Assembly (NCBI GenBank): GCA_031360915.1
Contig: JANMCE010000123.1
Coordinates: 1-64,000, forward strand
DNA: 64,000 nt
Source: JANMCE01 sp031360915
GTDB taxonomy: Bacteria; Actinomycetota; Acidimicrobiia; Acidimicrobiales; Ilumatobacteraceae
Direction of reading: 5' to 3'
Shown here: positions 44,151 to 53,338 of the stretch, in pieces
Numbering within the stretch: the first letter of the stretch is position 1
How the letters are laid out: every line of letters starts with the position of its first letter
Notes under the pieces: model-generated
Databases searched by the model: none
Told to the model about the DNA's origin: nothing
What the model saw: the letters and a program-made list of their open reading frames with translations, nothing else
Position numbers and translations under genes: made by a program

Positions 44151-44975
44151 ATGATCGCGACGATGTCTCAGGCTGGCGCGCTCGTCGAACTCGGCGCCGT
44201 GATTCTCGGCCTGGCAGTAGTCGCACGGTTCGCTCATCGTTTCGCGTTCAGTCCGATACCCGCCTATCTCCTCGCCGGGCTTGCCGTACGGTCGAGGAAG
44301 GTCCCGTCCGTCTCGATCTCAGCGAGGACTTTGTTGCGTTCGGCGCGGAGATCGGGGTCGTCCTGCTGCTGCTGGCGTTGGGCCTACAGTACACCGCCGC
44401 CGATCTGCGCGTCGGGTTACGCAACAACCTCGCCACCGGCGTGCTCGACGCCGTGGCGAACTTCCTGCCCGGCTTCGCCGCCGGGCTGGTGTTGGGCTGG
44501 GGCGTGCGCACAGCGTTGGTACTCGGCGGCGTCACATACATCTCGTCGTCAGCGATCATCGCGAAATCACTCGACGACCTCGAGCGGCTCGGCAACCGCG
44601 AGTCGGCGACAGTGCTGTCGATCCTTGTGCTGGAAGACCTCGCGATGGCCGGCTACCTGCCGATCATGGCCGCACTCCTCGCCGGCGCATCAGTGCTCGC
44701 CACCGGGTTGTCGCTCACTTTGGCCGCAGTGACCGTACCGCGGCAACCAAGATCGCGACGGGCTGGTGGGCCGCCCAACGCGCAGGGGTCAGTAGCCGTG
44801 GACGCGTCCGGGTAGGGCTGGCGCTGGTCGCCCGCGGCGAGTTCTCGGTAATCGCCGACCTCGGAATCGCTGCCGGGATCGAGCCACGCCTGGGCTGGCC
44901 GCAGGCTACGTGTTGATCCTCGCGATAGCGGGGCCGTTGCTCATGCGCTGGTCGCCGACACCGGAGCGCCAATGA
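44151..44975 (+). pseudogene. Decayed CPA2-type cation:proton antiporter (KefB-like)
   Basis: Pieces occur in successive frames: G-A-L-V-E-L-G-A-V-I-L-G-L-A-V-V-A-R-F; then from about 44350 V-V-L-L-L-L-A-L-G-L-Q-Y-T-A-A-D-L and G-V-T-Y-I-S-S-S-A-I-I-A-K-S-L; then S-I-L-V-L-E-D-L-A-M-A-G-Y-L-P. After about 44735 roughly 150 residues are missing, and the text resumes T-K-I-A-T-G-W-W-A-A-Q-R-A-G and L-V-A-R-G-E-F-S-V-I. The last bit is Y-V-L-I-L-A-I-A-G-P-L-L. A K+/H+ or Na+/H+ antiporter was present and is now disrupted by frameshifts and an internal deletion. Partner of the preceding relic. Confidence 0.72.
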
Positions 44976-45114
44976 TCCTTCGATGACCGACAACACAGCT
45001 GTGGGCACCAAACCCGAAATGCTGGGACGTTCGGCCCTACACCTGAAGTGACCTTCAAGTGACTATTGGAAAGGGCCTGCCACTGCGGACCCGGACTGCA
45101 CGTAGAGGAAAGTC

Positions 45115-46244
45115 ATGGACGAGAGCATCAGGCTTGGCCGAATCGCCGGCGTCACTATTGGTTTGAACTGGAGTGTGCTGCTGATCGCATGGTTGTTGAG
45201 CTGGAGTCTGGCCAGTCACCGATTGCCGACGTCGCACCCAGGGCACACCACCGGGGTGTACTGGACCGCTGGCGTCGTCACCGCGCTCGTGTTCTTCATG
45301 TCTCTGCTCGCCCATGAGATGGGCCACGCCCTCGTGGCTCGCCGACACGGAGTTCGCGTTGAGGGCATCACATTGTGGTTGTTCGGCGGTGTCGCCAAAC
45401 TCGGCGGTGAAGCCGCCACCCCTGCCGCCGAATTCCGAATTGCGGCCGTCGGACCTGCGGTCAGCCTGGCGTTGGCTGGCCTGTTCGGGGGCAGCGCCGT
45501 GCTGTTCGATGCGGTCTCGGCCCCATCGCTGATGGTGGGCGCCGCCACATGGCTCGCGACGATCAACCTGATGCTCGCCGTGTTCAACCTGATTCCGGCG
45601 GCCCCGCTCGACGGCGGCCGGGTTCTGCGGGCGTTGCTGTGGCGGCGTTCGGGTAACCGAATGAAAGCAACCGTGACCGCTGCGAACGCCGGCCGGTTCT
45701 TCGGTTACCTGCTCATCGTCCTTGGTGTCGTGGAGTTCGCCGCAGGCGCCAGCATCGGTGGCCTTTGGTTTGTGTTCCTCGGCTGGTTCCTGTTGAACGC
45801 GGCTAACGCCGAACGAGTTCATGCCGTCATGACCGACGCCCTCACCGGCGTCCGTGTCCGCGACGTGATGACCGCCGATCCGAGTGTCGTGTCCGAGTCC
45901 CTGACTGTTGACGAGTTCCTCAACGACCACGTCATGAACCATCGCTGGTCGACGTTCCCGACTACTAACTCTGGCGGTGCGATCACCGGGCTCGTCACCC
46001 TGGGCCAAGTCAAGGCTGTACCCGCGTTGCTGCGAGTCACGACACACGTGCGAGACATTGCCTGCCCGATCGGGCAGACCGCCGTGGCAAGCCCGGGCGA
46101 TGCCGTGACCGACCTGATCGAACGGCTCTCCACGTGTTCGGACCGTCGCTCCCTCGTGTTCGACGGGACCGGCTCGTCGGCATCGTGTCACCCACCGACA
46201 TCAACCGAGCAGTCGAACTTTCCGTGCTCCACACCACCAGGTGA
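45115..46244 (+). CDS. Site-2 (M50) membrane metalloprotease with CBS domains, 3' frameshift
   Basis: The membrane protease part is intact: zinc motif HEMGH in L-L-A-H-E-M-G-H-A-L (residues about 65-69), the third ligand in A-P-L-D-G-G-R-V-L-R-A, and six or so hydrophobic helices. A CBS pair begins near residue 240 (V-R-D-V-M-T-A-D-P). Near 46160 the frame is lost: the expected end (L-V-G-I-V-S-P-T-D-I-N-R-A-V-E) appears one frame over and stops at 46244, whereas the original frame runs to 46365 into the next gene. The protease core could still work, but the last CBS motif is spoiled. Intramembrane cleavage of regulators is the family role. 6 bp before the USP relic. Confidence 0.75.
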
Positions 46245-46250
46245 CCCGTC

Positions 46251-47041
46251 ATGCCGAACTCCACTGATCACACCTTCGCGTTCGCCGATGTCGGCTCTCC
46301 AGCCTGTGACGTCGCATGGCTGTGGATCTGCTACCACCGGTGGGCCCGGTGGCATCTCGACGTGATGACTGCGCTTACGCCCGAGTTCCCTATCGTCTCG
46401 ATCCAGAGCGCGACCGGCTCGAAGCGTGAAACCCACCGCACCAACGGGTCGCGTTGTCCGAGGCCGAACTCGGCAAGGTACGCCAACTGTCGGCTCGCAC
46501 CGACCCAAGAGATACGGTCGATCGCCGTCGCGAAGCCGAGCTAGTGGTCGTGGCGCCGCATGGCGTCAGCCAGCTGCATCAACTACTGATGGGTAGCACC
46601 ACCGACTGGCTGTTGCGCTACTCGCCGATTCCGCTGGTCGTGGTTCGCTCGGCCACACCCACCAGACGGGTTCTCGTCTGCGATGACGGCAGCGACCACG
46701 CCCGCCATGCCGTCGATCGGCTCGGGCAGCTGCCGTGGATTCCCGACACCGACATCAGAGTGCTCACCGTCGACGAGGTCATGTCAGGGCACGAACCGAA
46801 CGTCACTGCCGAACAGCTCCGCGCCCGAGGAGCCCATGTGACCGTCGAGTACCGGCAGGGCAAGCCCACCGACACGATCCTCGAAGAAATCGAACGACTC
46901 GAACCGCAGCTCGTGCTTCTCGGTACACGCGGACTGACCGGCTGGAAACGCGTTCGGCTCGGCTAGACGGCAGGGACGATCACACGGGTGGCACCGTGCT
47001 CGGTGTTCGTCGCCGGCCTACCCGACGACGACCCCAGATAG
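46251..47041 (+). pseudogene. Decayed tandem universal stress protein
   Basis: Paralog of the gene at 39457-40260. The start MPNSTDHTFAFADVGSPACD and A-W-L-W-I-C-Y-H-R-W is in one frame to about 46388. The rest is in another: R-L-D-P-E-R-D-R-L-E-A, then TGA at 46427-46429 exactly where the paralog has Trp, then N-P-P-H-Q-R-V-A-L-S-E-A-E-L-G-K-V and two USP halves. Near the end ..W-K-R-V-R-L-G is followed by TAG (46964-46966) where the paralog has Ser, then T-A-G-T-I-T-R-V-A-P-C-S-V-F-V-A-G to a final TAG at 47041. One frameshift and two nonsense codons. Confidence 0.7.
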
Positions 47042-47068
47042 CCCCCGCGACGACCCGTCCGGCTCGGC

Positions 47069-48535
47069 TCAGGCGAGGCGGACACGTTCGAGATGCCGGG
47101 GGACGACCGCTTCCCAGTCGAGACGGTCCTCGATCGCGTCATGAAGCGCACTCGACGCGGCCGGCTCACCGTGAACGAGATAGGTGATGTCAGGTGGCCG
47201 GGTGGCCGAGCCGAGCCAGCTGACCAGCTCGTCGTGATCGGCATGGACGGAGAAGCTGGGAATGTCGATGACCTCGGCATGCACTCGCACGTAGCTGCCG
47301 AACATCTTGATTTCCGGCTGCCCGTCGGCCAACAGGCGGCCTCTCGTACCAGCCGCCTGGAACCCGACCAGGATCACCGTGTTGCGACGATCGGGCAACA
47401 GTCGGGCAAGGTGATGAAGCACCCGGCCACCTGTCGCCATGCCCGAAGCCGACACGATGATCGCCGGGAACCGAACATTCGCAATCGCTTTAGAGTCCTG
47501 TACGTTGCGTACTTCGATCAGCTGGCCGGTGTCGAACGGGTCGTCGTGATCGTGCCACTCGGGCTGCACATCGGCGGCACCACCGCGGATTGCATCGCGG
47601 TAAACGCCGAGCGCTTGCAACGCCATCGGGCTGTCCACGTACACCGGAAGCTGCGGGATCTCACCTGTCTGCATCAGCTCGCGTAGGTGGAACAGCACCA
47701 CCTCGGTTCGGTCCACCGCGAACGCGGGGATGAGCACGCTGCCACCCCGGGCAGCCGTTCGGGTGATCGCGTCGCGGAGTCGGTCCAACGCGCCCGTGTC
47801 GTCGTGCAGGCGACTACCGTAGGTCGATTCCATCACGACCACATCCGCACCGTCGGGCGGCGCCGGTGGCACCAGCAACGGATGGTTCGCCCGGCCGAGA
47901 TCACCGCTGAACAGCACCGTCCGGCCGCTCTCGATGAGCCGGACGGCTGCCGTCGCCGAACCCAAGATGTGACCTGACGGTCGCAGCTGGACCTCGATGC
48001 CCGAGGCGAGCGCGACCCATTCGTTGTACGGGTGGGCGTCGATCTGGTCGAGGGCGCGGACGGCGTCGGCTTCGGTGTATAGCGGCAGTGCCGGGTGGTG
48101 CTTGGAGAACCCCATCCGGTTCGCATATTCGGCCTCCTCCTCCTGCAGGTGCCCACTGTCGGGGAGCACGATCGCCGCCAGGCGGGCGGTGCTGTCCGTG
48201 CACACCACCCGCCCACGGAAACCTTCCTGGCACAGCCGTGGCAGGTAGCCGATGTGGTCGATGTGGGCGTGGGTGACCACCACCGCGTCGATCGACGCCG
48301 GGTCAAGCGGAAACGGTGCCCAGTTCCGCAGCCGCAACTCCTTCAAGCCCTGAAACAGACCACAATCGACCAGGACCCGGGCGTCGGGCGTGTCGATCAG
48401 GAAGCGGCTGCCCGTCACCGTGCCCGCCGCACCGAGGAAACTGAGCATCGGCACCACCGGACGAGGCCACTTAGGATACGACACCTCCTCCACGATCTCC
48501 TCGTAGCTTGTTCTGGCTGACTTCGCTCGGCTCAT
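47069..48535 (-). CDS. MBL-fold/beta-CASP ribonuclease (metallo-RNase)
   Basis: 488 aa; AGGAGG lies 5 nt before the ATG. Metal motif T-H-A-H-I-D-H-I-G with His89, His91, Asp93 and His94; later S-G-H-I-L-G-S-A and F-S-G-D-L-G. The beta-CASP insert has V-V-M-E-S-T-Y-G, S-V-L-I-P-A-F-A-V-D-R-T-E and the C-terminal P-S-F-S-V-H-A-D-H-D-E-L motif. These belong to CPSF73/YSH1-like bacterial RNases that cut single-stranded RNA. It overlaps the upstream USP relic's stop by 4 bp, so it is transcribed with it. Confidence 0.88.
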   Translation of the reverse strand: MSRAKSARTSYEEIVEEVSYPKWPRPVVPMLSFLGAAGTVTGSRFLIDTPDARVLVDCGLFQGLKELRLRNWAPFPLDPASIDAVVVTHAHIDHIGYLPRLCQEGFRGRVVCTDSTARLAAIVLPDSGHLQEEEAEYANRMGFSKHHPALPLYTEADAVRALDQIDAHPYNEWVALASGIEVQLRPSGHILGSATAAVRLIESGRTVLFSGDLGRANHPLLVPPAPPDGADVVVMESTYGSRLHDDTGALDRLRDAITRTAARGGSVLIPAFAVDRTEVVLFHLRELMQTGEIPQLPVYVDSPMALQALGVYRDAIRGGAADVQPEWHDHDDPFDTGQLIEVRNVQDSKAIANVRFPAIIVSASGMATGGRVLHHLARLLPDRRNTVILVGFQAAGTRGRLLADGQPEIKMFGSYVRVHAEVIDIPSFSVHADHDELVSWLGSATRPPDITYLVHGEPAASSALHDAIEDRLDWEAVVPRHLERVRLA

Positions 48536-48760
48536 CGTTCCTCCTCAGGTGACGCATCGACTCGATGTCGATCGGGTAGCGGGACGATCACAACGGGGCA
48601 GTCGCTGTATTGACCCAGATAGCTGGCGGCGCTACCCATGAGTAAGACCTCAAGAGGCCCGGCCCCCGGGCGCCCAGCACGATCATGCACCCATTGCTCT
48701 GACGAGCCACTTGCTTGAGCAACACACGCAGATCGAGTGCGGTGACCACCGTTCGACACG
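48532..48760 (-). pseudogene. C-terminal universal stress protein fragment
   Basis: Two frames give T-V-V-T-A-L-D-L-R-V-L-L-K-Q-V-A-R-Q-S-N-G-C-M-I-V-L-G-A-R-G-P-G, then, after a shift near 48655, E-V-L-L-M-G-S-A-A-S-Y-L-G-Q-Y-S-D-C-P-V-V-I-V-P. This is the second half of a USP domain including the ATP-binding G-x2-G-x9-G-S. The N-terminal half is replaced by a PpsA fragment. Stop overlaps the RNase start. Confidence 0.6.
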
Positions 48761-48867
48761 CGGATCCCAGCCGTTGCAAGACATGTGAACATCCCACCAA
48801 GCGAAGCGTTCTTGCCGCCGACAGTCGCTACGTCGGCTGCGGTCAACTCACCGAACCACTTGATCAT
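48761..48867 (-). pseudogene. N-terminal fragment of phosphoenolpyruvate synthase
   Basis: The frame from the ATG at 48867 reads MIKWFGELTAADVATVGGKN, then A-S-L-G-G-M-F and A-G-I-R-V-S-N-G. V-G-G-K-N-A-S-L-G is the start of the PEP/pyruvate-binding domain of PpsA. The rest of the roughly 800-aa enzyme is absent; homology switches directly to a USP tail, so it marks a deletion joint. Confidence 0.55.
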
Positions 48868-49204
48868 CGGTGCCGAGGAGAAGGACTGCGAGCGTTCTGT
48901 CATGACCCATGCTCGATGCTGGCGTGATGCTGCAATAGAGCCGGAGGTCCCAATAGTAGAAGCCATCATCCGGTAAACCGATGCTTGCAAAGCTCCCGCG
49001 TGTACATCATGCAGAAGATGAGCCTAACGGCCAGAATGCTAGAAGCTGAGGTCCAAAGACCCTTCAACAATTGGTGGCGACTGCACACACTTTGAATCGT
49101 GAACCAGGTAACGAAACGACGCATCTCACCAGCCTTCGCGGTGGTTTATGTCCGCTCGTTGCACGCCGAGTCATCGGTCCGGGCATCAAGCGTGCGAGGT
49201 CGCG
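48868..49204. other. Intergenic stretch without a recognisable gene
   Basis: Divergent space between the PpsA/USP relic and the intact USP gene. No frame matches a known protein. It should contain the promoter of the downstream USP gene; I could not pick out convincing -35/-10 boxes. Confidence 0.4.
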
Positions 49205-50035
49205 ATGGGTTCTGATCTGGGCAGCTGGCGTGGGGTGTTGGTGCCACTCGACGGCTCCGAGACCGCCGCACGAGCGCTTCATCCGGGGAACGCCCTCGCT
49301 TCCTCGATGGGGGTGCCGCTCTACACGATCGGCGTGGTCGACCAAACGGCTGGTGTTGAGTCGGCCGAACGTCGCATGAGAAAACAACTCGACGACCTCT
49401 CCATCCAGACAGCGGGCGGTCACGTCGTCGCTGATGCTTCCGCCATCCATGCCATCGGGGTCGACGCGACCTCACGAGGTCTGCTGGTGTGCATGGCATC
49501 GCACGGACACGGCCGCATCGCTGGTGTGGTGTTGGGGAGCGTGGCGACCGGAGTGGTCAGCCAACTGGACGAACCGGTCGTGGTGATTGGCCCGAAGGCC
49601 ACGCAGGGGGAAGATCAGGTCCGGTTGGTCTACGTCTGCGTCGACGGCAGCCCGGCAACCGAAGCAATTCTGCCCGCCGCAGTCGCTCTCGCCGAACGCA
49701 CCGATGCCACCATCCGCCTGGTGAGTGTGGTTCGGCCGACGACGACCGTGTTCGACCTCTTCGAGGACTCCGCCGAACCCGTGCCAGCTGATCGCTACTC
49801 GTACCTCGCTCAGCTTGCGGCATCATCGCAGACCGAGCAAACGGTCAACCACCAGGTCATAAAGGCCCGGTCGGTCGCCTCGACGATCATCGACTTGGTT
49901 CGTTCGGAGCCGGGGGCAGTCGTCGCCTTGACCAGCCATGCCCGGCACGGCCTGGGCCAGCTCATGCTTGGGAGCGTCGCTGGTCGGATCGTCAGCGACA
50001 GCCCTTTCCCGGTCATGCTCCTGCACAGTCGATAG
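49205..50035 (+). CDS. Tandem universal stress protein (full-length copy)
   Basis: 276 aa from MGSDLGSWRGVLVPLDGSE; GAGG lies close upstream, and an earlier in-frame ATG at 49148 gives an unlikely leader. The first domain has L-V-P-L-D-G-S-E and C-M-A-S-H-G-H-G-R-I-A-G-V-V-L-G-S-V-A. The second has Y-V-C-V-D-G-S-P-A-T-E and T-S-H-A-R-H-G-L-G-Q-L-M-L-G-S-V-A. Both ATP-binding motifs are intact. A paralog at 54304-55068 is collinear but lacks about 42 residues of the first domain. Confidence 0.85.
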   Translation: MGSDLGSWRGVLVPLDGSETAARALHPGNALASSMGVPLYTIGVVDQTAGVESAERRMRKQLDDLSIQTAGGHVVADASAIHAIGVDATSRGLLVCMASHGHGRIAGVVLGSVATGVVSQLDEPVVVIGPKATQGEDQVRLVYVCVDGSPATEAILPAAVALAERTDATIRLVSVVRPTTTVFDLFEDSAEPVPADRYSYLAQLAASSQTEQTVNHQVIKARSVASTIIDLVRSEPGAVVALTSHARHGLGQLMLGSVAGRIVSDSPFPVMLLHSR

Positions 50036-50183
50036 CAAACCGCAAATTCGCAGCGTTCGTTGCGAACGTCGCCGTCGAACAAGACCCCAAGGTCGTCAGA
50101 CAAGAAGGCCCGGAGGTAACCGCCGGAACGCAGCTTCTCACCAGCGGCAACACCGGCCGCAGCGGTACCCCACCTCCACCTAG

Positions 50184-50432
50184 TCAGAGCCAGTCACGTT
50201 TGCGGAACAGCATGTAGAGCGCGGACGACACGACCACGATGAGGACGCCGGACAGGGGCGACACCCCATTGTTCCCCGGAGCCGGGGTAGGGGACGTTCA
50301 TGCCGTAGTAGCCGGTGATCAAGGTGGGCACGGCAATGATCGCCGCCCAACTTGTGACCTTCTTCATTACCTGGTTCTGCCGATAGTCGCGCAAACTCAA
50401 GTTGGTCTCCACGATCGTGCTGACGCCGTTAC
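50184..50432 (-). pseudogene. C-terminal remnant of a CorA-type Mg2+ transporter
   Basis: Reading leftwards: E-T-N-L-S-L-R-D-Y-R-Q-N-Q-V-M-K-K-V-T-S-W-A-A, then P-T-L-I-T-G-Y-Y-G-M-N-V-P-Y with the diagnostic GMN motif at the end of the first transmembrane helix. A frameshift near 50270 separates it from V-L-I-V-V-V-S-S-A-L-Y-M-L-F-R-K-R-D-W-L at the true end (TGA at 50184). The cytoplasmic funnel domain is missing. Non-functional. Confidence 0.75.
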
Positions 50433-50561
50433 AGCTTCGCGGCTGAACTCAGGAGCGACGTGCATCGGAGTCATCGTCAAAAGGTCCGCGGCGCTATACC
50501 CGGTCTGCTTGACTCCTCCGCTGTTGACCTAGAGGAATCGGAACGACTCGGCCGAGAGAAC

Positions 50562-50995
50562 CTACACACCCTCATGGGTCGCGATGATCGCAGCCTGGAT
50601 CCGCGTCCCGTGTGCGTCGGCGGCCACTCGGTCACTAACGTTTCGACGCACGCGACGACGGCCGAGCCGTCGCGATCGCTGATCAGGCTTAGACTGATCT
50701 CAACCGGAAACTCGGTCCCGTCCCGCCGATTGGCTCGCAGATTCAGCCCTATGCCCATGGATCGGATCTCGTGCCCCGCCTGGTAGCGCAAACGATGAGC
50801 GCTGTGCACCTTGCGGAACCGCTCGGGCAAGAGCAGCTCCACACCCCGACCTAGCAGCTCGGCGCGGTCGTATCCGAACATCGTCTCGATCTGATGATTC
50901 ACCATCATGATGCGCCCACTGTCGTCGATCATCAGAAGTCCGTCGGGCGCCGACTCGACGGCACGACGCAACCGATCTTCCGAGATGTCAACCAT
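50562..50995 (-). pseudogene. PAS sensor-domain remnant
   Basis: From M-V-D-I-S-E-D-R-L-R-R-A-V-E-S-A-P-D-G-L-L the frame shows a PAS fold: I-D-D-S-G-R-I-M-M-V-N, T-M-F-G-Y-D-R-A-E-L-L-G-R, L-L-P-E-R-F-R and R-R-D-G-T-E-F-P-V-E-I-S-L-S. Near 50640 it leaves frame; the natural continuation R-N-V-S-D-R-V-A-A-D-A-H-G-T-R-I-Q-A-A-I-I-A-T-H-E lies one frame over and ends at a TAG at 50562. No kinase or GGDEF output domain follows. Truncated light/redox/ligand sensor. Confidence 0.6.
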
Positions 50996-51224
50996 CGGGC
51001 CAATGTCACCAGCATGAAGTGTTGAGCGCCCAGCGATTGAGTCACCGGCGTCATTGACGTACGGAAGCACCTTCCGGGTATCCACGTCGCCAAGCCTCTC
51101 ACACGCCATAGACAGGTCTGCGCGAGGTCGGTTGCTCCTTTCCGCCTGCCCGTCGCATTTCTCCACGACCAGTGAAGACCAAGGCTCACTGGGTGACTCA
51201 GCCACGGGATCCATGCAACCGTTG

Positions 51225-51257
51225 TTCACTTCACTTCACTTCACTTCACTTCACTTC
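51225..51257. repeat. Pentanucleotide repeat (TTCAC) overlapping the terC stop
   Basis: Six perfect TTCAC units plus TTC. The TerC stop codon on the reverse strand lies within it, so unit changes would alter only the last residues of TerC. Slippage-prone. Confidence 0.9.
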
Positions 51258-52268
51258 GCCGGGTGGGCGCGTTTTCGCGACATCGCGCTCGGTGAGCTGG
51301 GTTGCTGTTGCCGCGATTTCACTCCGGTTGTGGCGGATGCTCAGCGTTGTCGCAGCGATGAGCATGACGGTGATCACAGCCAACGAAAGATAGGTGTCGA
51401 TGTGAATCCAGTGCGAGACACTCATCTTCAACCCGACGAACACGAGGATGCCGCCAAGCGCGTGACTAAGGTAGTGGAACTTCTCGCGTGCGCCAGCGAG
51501 CAGGAAGTACATCGCTCGGAGCCCGAGGATCGCGAAGGCGTTGGATGCAAAGACCAGGAATGGTTCGTGCGAGACGGCCAAAATAGCCGGGACGGAGTCG
51601 ACAGCGAAGATAACGTCGGTCAGTTCAACGACCACGAGGGCGGCGAAGAGTGGTGAGGCGGCGCGTTTCCCGTTGATGCGTGTGAAGAAGCGGTGACCGT
51701 CGAAGGTGTCGCTCACCGGCATTACTCGCCGTAGAAGGCCCAACCCGCGAGTCACCTCCTCGGTTCCCTCGTCGGCGCGGTGGCGTAGCACTTTGATTCC
51801 GGTGTAGACGAGGAAGACACCGAACACGATCAGCAGCCACCAGAAACTCGCGATGAGTGCCGTGCCCGCGAAAATGAACACGGCTCGCAGGGTGAGCGCA
51901 CCAAATATTCCCCAGAATAGGACGCGATGCTGATATTTGATTGGGATCGCTAAGCTCGTGAAGAGCATCGCCCAGACAAATACGTTGTCGACGCTGAGTG
52001 ACTTCTCGATGAAGTAGCCACTGATGTACTCACCGAACGCCGGACCGCCTAACGCCACGGCGACGACGGCACCGAACGACAAGCCGCACACCACCCAAAT
52101 CGATGACTCGCGTAGAGCGTCACGCATCGTCGGTTCGTGGTCGTCGTCATGGCGCAACAAATCGACGGCGAGCATCACACCGATGACAGCGGCCAGGGCG
52201 ACCCACGCCCATCCCGGCACATTGAGATCGACGAAGTCCGTGCGGCCTTGCGCCACGGCGAGAGTCAT
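51246..52268 (-). CDS. TerC/Alx-family integral membrane protein
   Basis: 340 aa with about nine hydrophobic helices. TerC signatures are F-I-E-K-S-L-S-V-D-N-V-F-V-W-A-M and V-E-L-T-D-V-I-F-A-V-D-S-V-P-A, whose acidic residues bind metal. The family is linked to Mn2+ export and tellurite or pH stress. The coding end (G-E-V-K) is made by a TTCAC repeat. It fits with the Ca/Mn ATPase and NhaA genes nearby. Confidence 0.88.
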   Translation of the reverse strand: MTLAVAQGRTDFVDLNVPGWAWVALAAVIGVMLAVDLLRHDDDHEPTMRDALRESSIWVVCGLSFGAVVAVALGGPAFGEYISGYFIEKSLSVDNVFVWAMLFTSLAIPIKYQHRVLFWGIFGALTLRAVFIFAGTALIASFWWLLIVFGVFLVYTGIKVLRHRADEGTEEVTRGLGLLRRVMPVSDTFDGHRFFTRINGKRAASPLFAALVVVELTDVIFAVDSVPAILAVSHEPFLVFASNAFAILGLRAMYFLLAGAREKFHYLSHALGGILVFVGLKMSVSHWIHIDTYLSLAVITVMLIAATTLSIRHNRSEIAATATQLTERDVAKTRPPGEVK

Positions 52269-52401
52269 CGCTTCGAACCTGAGCCGCGAAGCATCAATTG
52301 CTTGTCAGCCCAAGACACACGAGCTTGAAGTTGTTCAAACAATCTGTTTTCTTGCCACGTGGGTCGGGAGGTGAAGGTCTTGACTCGTCCGACGCCGGTC
52401 A

Positions 52402-53256
52402 TTAGTGGACGCTCTGTCGGGCCGAAGGTAGACGAGCGATGCGCTGCTCCGTAGGAGGGTGGGTGAGGAACAGGCGAGCGAAGCTGACGTCGCGGCCGGT
52501 CAATGGGTTCACTATCCACGCGCTGGCCTGCGATGGCCTTACCTCCATCGGCGTGCGGTGCGCGAGGGCGTCGAGTTTGGCGAGGGCTCGGGCAAGCGGT
52601 GCGGGGTCGCCGAGCAGCTCAGCGCCGCGACGGTCGGCCTCAAACTCGCGCGAACGTGACAGCGCCATTTGCAACACGCCAGCCGCGATTGGGGCGACCA
52701 TTGCGAGCACAAGAACGGCGATGGGGTTTGGGCGGTCCTCGTCGTCGTCACTTGCGAACATGGCGCTGAACATCGCGAAGTTGGCGACCGCCGAGATGCC
52801 GGTAGCGACCGCGGCAGCGACTGAGCCGATCAGGATGTCGCGATTGTCGATGTGGGAGAGTTCGTGGGCGAGTACGCCGCGGATCTCATCGCGACTCAAC
52901 GATTCGACGAGCCCGATCGTGACGCACACGGCAGCGTGGTTCTTGTTTCGTCCAGTCGCGAACGCGTTGGGTTGAGTGCTCAGGGAAAGGTATAGGCGGG
53001 GAGCGGGGAGACGAGCCCGGACCGCCAACTCGGCGATATCGACCTCCAACCAGGGCAACTGCCCATCGTCGAGCGGGCGGCCCCCCGCAGCTCGAATGGC
53101 CAGCTTGTCGGAGAACCAGTAACTCCCAGCGACGACGATAAGACCGAGCAACAGGCCGATGAACGTGCCGACCTGTCCAAAGAAACTGCCGATCAGGACG
53201 AGCAGCCCGCCGAGACTGGCCAGCAGCACGGTTGTTTTGACGGCGTTACGGAACAT
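52402..53256 (-). CDS. htpX: HtpX-type M48 membrane metalloprotease
   Basis: 284 aa from MFRNAVKTTVLLASLGGLLV; CGAGG lies upstream, and an in-frame start at 53334 gives a 26-aa hydrophilic leader that is not family-like. Two N-terminal helices, zinc motif HELSHIDNRD at about residue 131, two further helices, then S-R-S-R-E-F-E-A-D-R-R-G-A with the third ligand Glu. The C-terminal F-L-T-H-P-P-T-E-Q-R-I-A-R-L is typical. Degrades misfolded membrane proteins under stress. Confidence 0.9.
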   Translation of the reverse strand: MFRNAVKTTVLLASLGGLLVLIGSFFGQVGTFIGLLLGLIVVAGSYWFSDKLAIRAAGGRPLDDGQLPWLEVDIAELAVRARLPAPRLYLSLSTQPNAFATGRNKNHAAVCVTIGLVESLSRDEIRGVLAHELSHIDNRDILIGSVAAAVATGISAVANFAMFSAMFASDDDEDRPNPIAVLVLAMVAPIAAGVLQMALSRSREFEADRRGAELLGDPAPLARALAKLDALAHRTPMEVRPSQASAWIVNPLTGRDVSFARLFLTHPPTEQRIARLPSARQSVH

Positions 53257-53338
53257 CGCAAACCTCGATTCGTGAATGTCCGCGATCAGCGCGAGCCAGG
53301 TTTTCGACGCATGTCGACTCTCGGATATGCGCAAGGTG

